A DNA stretch of 64,000 nucleotides, taken from NCBI RefSeq assembly GCF_964199755.1, contig NC_133907.1, positions 2,423,001 to 2,487,000 of the forward strand. Reading direction: 5' to 3'. This document shows, piece after piece, positions 23,401-34,650 of this stretch; position 1 is the stretch's first letter, and every line of letters begins with the position of its first letter. The translations under genes were made by a program, and so were the position numbers. Below the pieces are notes generated by a model. That model was not told the DNA's origin and made no database searches. It saw nothing but the letters and a program-made list of their open reading frames with translations. The stretch is from Larus michahellis. Lineage: Eukaryota > Chordata > Aves > Charadriiformes > Laridae.

Positions 23401-25652
23401 GTATGATGATGTAATTATTTACTTTGTATTCTTAAAGGCTCGTAATAGCAAGTTGCATGAGAGCAGTAAGCAATTAGAATGTGTCAAATGTGGCTTACCA
23501 TTACTTTCAGTTATACTCTTCAATAATTTATTGTTGTTTCAGTGCACAAAGATAATGTCTTAATTTTCAGGATCAATAAGTTACAAGAATAGACTAAGTT
23601 TACTTAAACTTGATTTTTTTTTTTTTTAATACAGTTACAATTGAAAATTCATTTGCTGGTCTAGACAGATCCTTTGGATTATTACAGTATATTTTATTAT
23701 GCACAGAATTTAATGAGACGGTTTTCTAGTAAATTACAGCAGCCCTCCATTCAGAAAATGCAGGAGGCTGGATAGCATTGTCCTCTGATTGTTTATAAAT
23801 CTGGCGGGAGTGTGCACAAAAGGTGAATTGTGCCTGCAGCTACAGAAATGCAGCTGGACCTTTTAATCTTGGCCCTCTAGGTTTTACGGTCCAAAACTTA
23901 AACTGCATATTGCTCTGTTGGACACGTAATGTCTGTGCTGGCATTAGACTGAATGGGAATTTTGATCTATGGCATTCCTGTTTGAGTTCAATTCCTTTGC
24001 TGTGCTGTGCAGAGTTTTAGATGAGATACGGGTTGTGGCTGTTGAGGTGCTATGAACCTTTGGGGTGTTACAAAGAAGTTTGCAAGCTTACGATATTGGT
24101 CAAGAACTGTGTTTTCATGAATGGATAACTTCGTTGTGTTTTTACTCTTGTTGTTTTTACTCTTCTGAGTCAGTTTTTTTGGGGGCTCCTGAAAGAATCT
24201 ATTAATATATCTCATTGGGTTTTGGTTTTAGTGATAGTTAAAAGCAACGATGGAACGGAAAGTTGGAAGATAGTGTTGGAAGAGGTGTTGGAAGATGGAC
24301 ACCTCTTCTGAGGTGTCCGTGGTTCACGTTGCTCACTTCAGACCTAACCAGCTCTGGCCACTGAGGTGGCAGAGGCCTATGTAGACTCTGTTCCCTACGA
24401 TGTGTCAGTGCGATCAAGTGAGAACGAGAATCCTTTTAATAACACTCAATTATAAAAGTCGTACATGCGAAGGCTATGGAGAAGTTAGCTCACCAGCCTA
24501 TTTGTAACAGGCCATTTAGCAGCATGTTTGTTTACTGGACGAAATGAGAACTTTGTTAGAACAGAACTTCTCCTCTGTGCATGTGTTCTTTATAGGTTTT
24601 GCACAACGCCTATGAAACTGTTGAACGGTTGTGTAATAGTGAAACAAAAATGCTATCTATATATAGAGATGCAAATAACTTTATTTATATGGCTTTATTT
24701 TGTCTTAAATGTAGTTCTAAGGGCTGTGCAACCGTTTTATTATCTGAGTGGGTTAATGTTACCGAGCAGATACATAGGTAGATTCTTTATTAAAACTGAA
24801 CTTTATTTAGAGATATTTGTCCTGTCTTGGGAAGTCAAAGTTTGTTTTGTTTTGCTTTAATCTCTTGACAAGAGCAAGCATAGTAACACCCTTATACTGG
24901 AATTCATTAAGGATCTACTATAAATGTAGCTTTAAAGGAAATTCAGCCAGAGGAGAAACTCTGACTTCCTAAAGCTTTTGCAAATTTGTGATACCATCTT
25001 AAAACTCTTTAGCAAATAGTCTGCTAGCTGTGCGCATGAGCTCGTGCTGTGGAATTTCAGTGTGTGAGGAATTGCTGATAGGCAGAAAAATAGGGTTTCT
25101 TGTGCTGTAGGGCTTTGCACTAGGTTAGTCAGCTGTTGTCATCCTGCGTTATTTGCAATATGATTGCTATCATAATTGTTTAAGAGGCTCCATGAAAATT
25201 ATTTGTAAGATACCGTTTACAGAATAAATGTAAAACTACACCTACCTGGAGAGAATGGCTCCCCAGAGACAAAGCTTAAAAAGTGCCTTTTACTGGGAAG
25301 ATCTATAAACTAAACCTGTAACTATTTTTACTGTTCTAGGGGTTTTCTCTAGTGATATTGTATGCTGTAATTGTCTTCACATTCTTAAACTGCAGTGATC
25401 AGTTTGTAGGGGTGGTTATGTTATGATGAGATGTATTCAAGCATATTTAATTTTATCTTCAAAGTAATTTTTGGTTCAAAGAGAAGTGCTCATAAATGAT
25501 TAATTATATATCAATTGACACTTGTGTCCAAAGCCACTGTACTTGGAGTTATTGATTACTTCCCACCTTGTCTCTCTTACAAATAAGATAAAACAAATCC
25601 TTCAGGGAACTAGTAAGAAGCAATTAATTTTACAAGACAGTATTGAATTACT

Positions 25653-25685
<33 letters not shown>

Positions 25686-28600
25686 AGTGTGTCTAGAAAT
25701 GAGCTGGTGTATCAGTCATGATCAAGCCTAGCATTATGCATCATTGGTAGGGATGGCACGTAAACTAGTATTTTGTGATCTTTTATGATTGTGGACAATA
25801 AAGTAGTTTCCAAGGGAAGGCTACAAAGTCCAAAGAAGGCTGTACCAGATGCTTTCAGGTGGAAAAGTGTCTCAAATTTTGATGTAGAGTAAAAAAAGAA
25901 CATTTACAGAATTCTGTGGGAATTTCAATGAAGTGTTTTGCATCAGAAAACATTAATCTGCTGGAATCAAGTTTCCTTGGTCTTTGTTCAGTTTGATAGA
26001 AGTTCTATGAGCCAGTATCCTTAGCCACAGAACAGAATTTTTGTCTGAAGTGAAACTGGGGATAACCGTTGGTTCCCGTAGGTATTTGATCACTATCCTG
26101 CTGGGGTATTTTCTGTTCAGCTTCATCTTTACAATTGTTACATTCAATAAATAATGCTTCTGATAGCAGTGCTGTAGGTTTGTGCTGGGGACAGCACTCG
26201 GTGCGTGGGACAATTATTGTGGTTTGTTCTGATGCAGAAACAAATTTTATAGCCTGAACTCAGTTGCAAACCAGGCTCGTAGTGTTTCAGTTGGCTTTAA
26301 TTCTTGTGAAGTATCACCAAAAAAAATCTGTATTCCTGAGAGAACAAAACGTGATTCTCTCTGCCATAAATCTGTTTGGCTCGTGTTCAAAGCTAAATTT
26401 TCAGATGTTCAGTTTGCCACCACCATTGTTTCAAGTGCTTTAAAAATAAGTTCAGGTAAACTATCAGTTTTGGATGCTTTGCTCTTCGCTCACCCTCTCT
26501 GCACTTTGTTTAACAGACTTGAGAAGGAAGTTGCCCTTCTCTTACTGTGGGTGCGGAGGGAGTTTCATCTTGCTAAGGCATTTTGGTGGAGATGCTACTA
26601 CAAACTTTGGAGTAAGAAACAAATCTAACTTGGTAAATAAAATCCTCTTCTGGATTCTGCCATCTGTGTAGCTGTTCTCTGGTTGAAGAGATTTTAAGTG
26701 CATAATAATTACAGTAGGTATCTAAATTGCCAATTAAATTGACTTCTTGGCTAATTTTTATAGATGTTTTAGATCCAGTGCTGTTGGTAACCTAATTTCA
26801 TGAGTCAATTAAGATTCATCCTTGCTGAAGCTTTCATTCAGAGATGAAACACTGTAGTTTGATGCTTTCAGGAGATGTATATGAAGCAAAAACACATGAA
26901 TATTTATCTTCTAGTTCAAGCTATTTATTTCTGTCCCTTGAAGTACTACAGATATGTTTCATTTCAGCTGGCAACTCAAGAGAAGGTGGGTCGGGCTCTT
27001 ATTCACCAGTCATGTTGTAGGACTGTTGGGTTTTTTTGTTCTCCTTTTTTTAATTTATCATTTTTAGTGTCAGTATGAAGGGTGTGTATATTTGATCTTT
27101 TGCTGGCTCTTTTGGCATCTCTTTCTGGACAGAAGGTTCATCCTGAACCCAGGATACCAGGCTAATGAAAATATTGCTCTTTATTAACATATGCTCTTAG
27201 GTGGATTAAATGGGGCACGGAATGAGTTTTCCTTTGTATCAAGCTAATTTTAAATTCTGTCCATACTATTTCTATTAAATTGAGCTTGTGCCCTTTTGAC
27301 CCATTAAAAAAAAGCAAAAACCTGAAAATTGAGTGTCTTTTCAGAGTTCATGGGATTTGTCCCCCCCCCCATAATAGTCGTGCAGTATTTTTATTATGAG
27401 ATTTGACAAAAAGTTTTCTTTTCTTTTCTCTCTTTTTTTTTTTTTCTTTTTTTTTGTGAGGAAAGCCTCACTGACTTTTTTTGCTTTTTTGTTGGGAGCA
27501 GGGGAAGGTGGCTGTGATTTTTTTCATTGCTTGCAAGTATTCTACATTCAAGTTAATAAATAAACTTAATTTGTTTTAAAATTTGCTGTGGCAGCGCACA
27601 TCCAGCAAAACCTTGCTAGGCATGTGAAAAAGCTGATGAATGTGCTAGTTCATTAATTCTTTGGTGGCACTTTAATTCCAGTGTATTGAACTTCTAACAC
27701 CCCACCTGCTCATGCTGGGGAATCTCTGTGTTTATTTTCATGACTGCTTACTGTTTCCTTTCTTGGGTTTACTTAAATGCTCCTTGATCTCACAAGTAGA
27801 TTCAATGTATAATGAACATGGCCTAGTGTTTTGTATATGTCTCGTAGAGGTAGAACATGTGCCTTATGAGCAGAACGACCAGGATTTGTAAAGGTAGCAG
27901 GATGGTGTCAACAAAGCAGTGTTTTTCCAGAATTGCTGCATAATATGAAATTTCACTGTCAGGTCTGGAGAATAAGAGGCTGCAGCTGTAGTCAGCCAGG
28001 CAGGCTTCAAATCTCATCTGGCTGAACCACATTCCAGTCAAATTAGCTACTCCAGCTGTAAATGCTTACCTTTCTATAGAAATGTAAATGTTTGTTTTAG
28101 GAGGAGTAACTTCTGGTTAACCAGCTGGGTCTTTGTTGAGAATTAACATAGAAGAACAAGTTAGTATGGAGTAACTAGTTACGTTGAATTAACTAAGTCA
28201 TAGTAATTGCATGTTTAAAACCTTACAGGCTGTTTTGAACAGGTACTAGTGTTTGTTGTTTTTTTTTTTTAATTGATGTATAAGTTGTGAGGACCTAGGA
28301 TCTTAGTGACACAAACATAAGGTGTTTTGTTTGGGTGTTTTTCCTTTTTCTTTCCCTCCTTTTTTTCTGTTGAGGAATGGAATTTGAGAAGGAGCAAGCA
28401 TACATGATGACAAGCGTGAGGGATTACTACCCTATCCAGATAAATGGCATGGCATATTTCAACTTTTAGTACTTGCTAGAGCTGTAAGCGAATGAGATAA
28501 TGTTACAGACAACTATTAGAGGTCATTTCCACAGCCTCATCTGGCATATGGGTGTGGAGAGTAAAGGTCCAGCTTTCCACTGCTCAGCAGGCAGTGAATC

Positions 28601-31600
28601 TCCACACCTTTGGATTCAGAGAGAAGCTGTGAAGGTGGAGCCTCTCTGTACAAGGAGTGCCTGCATCTCTCTTCTCATATAGATGCTGACACGTGTGTCA
28701 CAGAAAGCGGTGAGCAAATTAGATACTTCATAAAGTGATTTGCAAAGTCTTGTGTTTTTTATTGTCCTGGTTTTAAAAATAAATTCAAGTGGGAGTTTAA
28801 AATAGGTGGGAACTGTGTGAAGTCTGGGACTGATCTTATTGATACTGTACCTCTGGAAAAGATTTCCCTGTACCTTCTACTGCTGGGGACTGTGAGCTTG
28901 TATGGGTCACTCCAATCTACAGAGTTAAGCTTGTGAAAGCAAAGCGTGTTACCGGGAGCCTGATCACCTGGTACGAGTCACTGTGGAGTTACAGGTTCAG
29001 CGCAGTGCTTGACAGAACACTTTGTTTGACATTATTCATAGCCAGCTGATTGACGGGTATGGTAAGACTTTGTTCCTTGCTTCATCATGGGACCGTGGCT
29101 GTCACCGTAGTGTAGGTGGCATGAATAGTTATATTCTCTGCATTGAGGCCGTAAAGATCGCTGAGAGAAGCGTGTTTTCTCCTGAGAGTGAGCCTCTCGG
29201 GATCTGTCTTGTGACACGTTGTGACCATTGGTGTGCCATGCATGGTGACGAACAGCCCTTTCTGTTTGTTCTCTCTGTCTGTGACAGATGGAAAGCAGTA
29301 TGTCAATCCTAGTCATTCCCTCCTCTCTGTACAACCTACTTCAAGGTGTGCTGTGGATGCGGTGGAGGTATTTTCTAGTGTTTCCACAATATTTATTGCA
29401 ACTGGCTGCTTTGTTTCATCCCTTGCCTTTGCAAAACATCTTTAGGAAAAGGACTGTCCATCATCATCTGTCATACAGGAATGCGTGAACCTTTTCTGGT
29501 AAATTGTGATAATTTAAAGGAGTTTTAATGAGTAACCTGCTTTTGTCTAGTTGTGCAGCACCGATGAGGCCTTTTGATAACAAAAGTACCAAACAGACTT
29601 TGTGTCCACGTGACTAGCACTTAGTTATGTTTCTGTCCCTTACCTGTTCAAGTTTTGGGGTTACTTGCGTGGGACCAACGTGGCGTTCTTATTTCAGCAT
29701 TGTTGTTTGCTGAAACTGGACAGCATAATATCTTGTTTAACCTGTTTGTGGATGGCTTTCAACATCACTAGGGTGCAGAGCTTATTTCAGAGGAACCAAA
29801 ATGTCCTTTGATTAGAAGATACCAGAAGCACTTACAAGCTTTTGACTTCTGGTGCTATGCTTAGCTTAACTCTTGCTAGTCTGGTTTTGTATATTGTAGG
29901 CATTGGCATGCAAATAAGAAAAATGACTAGAAAAGCTAGGTTCTGCCCAAATAACTTGTTCAAGACTTGCTTCAGTAAATTATATTAAACTGTGATGTTT
30001 TCTGTTAATTGCTTTGGCACTCACTTTCAGTGTAATTTCAAAGAGTAAAATTGTATTGTGAATATTCTGGACAACCTAGTATGGAGAATTTCTCAGAACA
30101 AAATATCTGATAACACAGCCTGCAGTACAGATTTACTAGCCAGTTATGAAGTTGTTCTGTTGTGATGGGTATTATACTTTTTTTCTGATATTTTTATCTG
30201 TCGTCTTTCAGTTTGAGCTTCAAAAATAGCATCTCTCCTGGAGGGAAATCCATCTATTACAAAAATAAAAATAAATGTGGCAGTTCTTATTCATGCACAT
30301 AAATCCCATAGTAAATCCAATTAGTATTATACAAATCCATAGCCTTAAAATATGAGGAAACAGATGAGCTTTGATGCTTATCTTGTAAACCACAAAATCT
30401 GGGCTGCCTGTGGTCAGGGGTGCGTTGTCATTTCTAAATTATGAATTTCCAGTTCTCTTAAGATGCCTCTACTTGCAGCTTTTTCCTATTATTTATAAAA
30501 TGATTTATATACAATCTCTCTTTGGTCATAAATGTGGCAATGCAGCTGGGCTGCAATCCTTGGGCCAAAGCACCTTTCTGAGTGTCTGTGCCTTGAGTAC
30601 CCTCGCCCAGCCCAGTAACAGGAGCTGGTAAAGTGAAGCCCATCAGGATCATTTTAACCTGTAACCCAGCAAACCTTTATTGCTGCAATAGTGTTCTCTA
30701 CAACCAAGAGCGAGTGAAGTCCTTTATGGAAAACTGGTTTTTACATTCCTGATGATCGCTATGTATGTAAGAAAATACTAAATATACTTTATATTTCTTT
30801 TGCACTGTAGGACTAAAAGGTGTGAACATGATATGATGTTTATGCTTTATGAAAGATTTTCCAGGTTGGCAGTTGGTCCTAACCTCCTAAAGGTCTGTCT
30901 GCCACAGGAGCATTGCACCCTTCCTTGATTGGCAGTATTGATAAAAGCTGTTAACGACACTTGCTAGTGTGTAAGTGCATTCTTTTGGGTACATGACGGA
31001 CATGGAGGAGGAAATACAGATTACACATGCTGAATATGAAGCAAACAGGATGTTTTTGTCTTCTGGCATTTCAACCTGGTTGAAAGTAACTTTTTGCTGT
31101 TGCTTTTGGTAAGAGAAAAGGACTTAATCCTACCTTTTTGGGTCATGAAAGCTAAATGTTGTTATCATTTTGTGTTCAGCTACATGTAAATTTATGTTAA
31201 TCTGTGATAGATAAAAGAACTGAATGTAAAAGAAGCGATATGAGCATTAAGTTATTCCTAGTGTAACTCTGCAAAATATATTACTTTATTATTTTAAAAA
31301 TGCTCCTAGCGCCTTAGGAGAATTTGCGACTATTACTTAAAGTGACTTCCATTAGTATTTTGTTCTTTGGGTAATAGTTACAAACCTTGTATATAATTTA
31401 CAGGGATACGACTGAACTTTCATTTTCAAATAACAGTGAGCTTAAGATGTGGCATGAGGTGCATATCAGAATGAGAGCACAGCGTAACTCTTGCTTTCAG
31501 TTAACTCAAGTCTCTGATTCTGGTTACTTTACTTGGTGAGTGTTTTTATAGCAAAGCCTCATTGTCTTTGTAGTGAAACTGCATGCTGTGTGATGGAGTT

Positions 31601-34485
31601 CTGCTTCGCGAGTCCTTTTGTAATGCAATTATTATTGTGCAGGAGGGCTCAGAGGAGAAACTGGCATTCATCTCTATGACCTTGTTTACTCTAAGGCTCT
31701 TAAGGATAAGATAACTGACCGTTTTTTAGGTCATAATTTTTATTCCTTGGTGCTTTCTATACAAGACTATAGCATATGGAGTTGCCATTATGAAGCATCT
31801 CTGGAGCTTGCAAGCTGATCCATAAGGTGTCTGTGTTTGGGTAGGGACCCTGAGGAAGTGTGTTGTTTGCATTTGAACTGAACGGGGGTGGGTTTTCAAG
31901 CAGCTCTTTTTTTCCTTTTTATGTGTTGCAGTTGAGATATAAGGCTGTTTCAGAACAGCATCCCACCACGTGAGCTGTATGCAACAATAGGATGGTCCTG
32001 CTGCAAGAGCTTAAATAAAAAATAGAGACTAAACACAAAAAGGGACGATGAAGAAAAAATGGAGAAAATGAGGGAACTGTAGTGCTGATCATGAGGGCTG
32101 TATCTTGTGCATAGACAAGTTTCCTTCTGGAAATACTGGCTGCTGTTTTGCTAGAAGGATACAATACTTGCAGCCAATTGGAACCAAGAATGTCTTGTAT
32201 CTTCAAGGATACAGTAGCTTGGAGGGTAAAGATGTAACTTCTTTTTGGGCAAACTAGTAGAGTCATTCCAGCATGGTGATAATGGCTTCTGGGGTGAAGA
32301 GTTGTCCTGAGATGTTGAGTTCCTGCTTTCTGTAGCAATAGTTTTCTTTGGATTCCCTCTTTCTGTTCTCTTCTGTTTAACGGTTTACATAGTTGCATCC
32401 TCAAGGACAGGTTTTCTGCAAAGATATGGCATGTTTGAAGACCTTAGAAGAGATCCTTTTAGATATATTGCTGGTAGGGCTGGAAAGTTTGGAGAAACCA
32501 TAATATGGACAGCAGCTTTGGTATGAAGAACCATTTTTTTATTATTTTTTTTTCATGTAGTAAAGGCCTGGCTCCCACTGGGCAAGGCAACACGGGGTTA
32601 GCTACACTGATGTGTACTTACAGTGCAGGTCTAGAACAATGCGATCAGTTCTGCTGTTTAGTTCCCCCAGAAGTCTGAGCTAGCTGCTACTCTTGAACCA
32701 ACTATTGGTTAAGAGGGTTTCTCCCTTTCTTTGCTTCTGTGGCTGTGTGGTTGCCAGTGGCCTGAACTGCCTGTGTCTGTCTGAAGTGAAGCTGCTGCTC
32801 CTTTGCCTTATGCAGGCAGAGCGCTGGCTGACAGCCGTGCACTGCAAGTCTTCAGACATACGTGTATCGGACTTGTTTTGAGCTAATGCATCCTTGCCTA
32901 GGAGAATGCAGCACTTTGACAAAAATAAGTCAGAAACTTGTTGCTGATTAGCAAGAAAGTTGAAGAAGGTTAAAAGGTCTGTGAGTGGAGAACAGCATAG
33001 GGGAAAAAGGGAAGGAAACTCTCGTTCAGCTGAGAGCAATTGCAACAGCACTGTAGCAACAGTCGATAGAAGCAGCTGCATAAAGTTTTGTCCTTATGGA
33101 GATGAGGACTTGTAAATAAGAAATTGCAGAAGATTATGTGGAAACTCAAATACGTGCCCTGGTGCAGAGATTGATATAAAATCCTATAATGACAAGCAAA
33201 ATAGGGAGTTCCTAAGGGAAAAGTGACAAACTGAGATACCTGGCCTTGACAGACATAACGCTTCAACGCAAACTCTACATTCGTTAACTTAGAGGAGTTC
33301 CAAAATAGGCTATTTTAGCTTTTCCTTCTGGATAGCAAATTGGAAGGACTTTGTGTGTGAGACATTCAAATAGCTTTTGTCCTGGGCAATGAGGTAAAAA
33401 GACTTGAAATACGAGAGGAATCACACAGTTTGATTTCTTGCAGAGAGGAAGAGAGAAGGAATTGGCTTCAACCATGGCAAGCTCTTCTGCTAGAAGTTGA
33501 GCGCGCTTCTGGCTTTGTTTCTCTTAATTGGAATGGAATTGTGCAAATTATAATTACTCCGGAAAAACTACTGTCACAAAAGCAGTGCGATCTTCAAGGA
33601 TCATAAAAAATTGAGACTGACAGATTGAGGTTGTTTTGGAGGAGATATCGATAGCATTGCCATGCTATCGTTTATCATTGTGTACTTGGCTCGTCATTGG
33701 TACCTGATGAATGTTAGTAGGAGTTCAAACTAAATTTTGTCATTATTCTCCTTTGACTAAAAATTGGGTGAAGTAAAAATGTTTATGTTACACTATTGCC
33801 AGCCATCTGGAAAAAATCTAATTTAATCTATCCATAAAGTAGAGCTGGAATGCTTCATAAATCTGTAAGTTATTTGCAGTGTGCTTGGCTTTACTGAGAA
33901 CAAGTTTGTTGGTTTTTTTACACTCTCCCTCTAGAGGGAATACTCTCCAGTTGTCTCTTCAAGAGTTCATAGCAGCAGCCTGACAAAACTTCCCTAATGG
34001 TCACTAGATAGTGGCTGCATGATGTACAATGAAGCCCAACATTTTTATGCAACAGTGAGATTTTGAGATCCAGGGTTCTCTTTCTCGTTCCCAGCTTTCT
34101 TGGTTAAGGATGTGATAAGGCTTATCCTCTTGCTGAAGAGGAGAATTTTTGTTTTGCCAGCAATCTTTTTCTTCCTTCAGTTCTCTCATCCTTCTAGTTG
34201 TACTAGCCTGAAATGTAATTTGCAATAAATAAGGTATATTTTACAGTAATGTATTTCATGTATTCATATAGAGAGAGGAGTGACATAGTACATCAGCTGT
34301 TCTCGTGGTAGGTAGTATTCATCTTCCAAATGACTTTGGTATTAAAGAAGGCTGTACTTATGGGTTCTTGTGTTCATCTTTTGCCATGGGAAGAGATAGG
34401 AAAATTAGTATTTGTCAGGTGTGCATGTTTGTGCACATAAGAAATGCAGAATTTGCTAATTCTGTTTCCCTCTCTTGTCAAATAG
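20481..34485 (+). other. OSBPL2: OSBPL2 intron 1 (about 14 kb)
   Basis: AT-rich DNA between the exon 1 donor (GTAATG at 20481) and the exon 2 acceptor (CTCTTGTCAAATAG ending at 34485). It contains no coding exon that I recognise. It has many T-runs on the sense strand (for example 25654-25681, 28 T), a C-run at 27361-27370, a short perfect hairpin at 24297-24318, a tandem GGGAAAAATAGC at 21249-21272, and an acceptor-like TTTCTCTTACAG ending at 21220 that could mark an alternative 5' UTR exon. No CR1 was recognised within it. Confidence 0.75.
25654..25681 (+). repeat. Poly(T) run of 28
   Basis: An uninterrupted homopolymer of 28 T lies in OSBPL2 intron 1. It could be simple slippage or the complement of a poly(A) tail of a - strand retrocopy to its right. 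No AATAAA lies in the last 30 bases on that strand, which weakens the second reading. Confidence 0.9.
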
Positions 34486-34650
34486 ATCATCTAAAGCAGC
34501 TGGGTATTTGCAAAAGAAGACTTTGACGGCACGCAGATACTTAATCTCTAAACCAAGTTCAACGATGCGTTAGAGGAAGCTGGATTGGCTGCACAGAGAT
34601 TTCACACTGAAGGATGAATAGTGAAGAAGAGTTTTATGATGCCGTTACGG
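34486..34650 (+). CDS. OSBPL2: OSBPL2 exon 2: 5' UTR plus first coding segment (34614-34650)
   Basis: The acceptor is TCTCTTGTCAAATAG ending at 34485 and the donor is GTGAGT at 34651. The start ATG at 34614 has A at -3. The 37 coding bases encode [12 protein letters not shown] plus one base, which is the FFAT-like VAP-binding motif and little else. A two-codon uORF (ATGCGTTAG, 34565-34573) lies 40 nt before the start. The start choice is supported by agreement with the mammalian N-terminus. Confidence 0.93.

Noticed and set aside
31919-32404. 161-codon - strand ORF in OSBPL2 intron 1
   Set aside because: Considered as a possible LTR-element or gene remnant. No motif, no terminal repeats and no primer-binding site were visible, so not reported as a feature.
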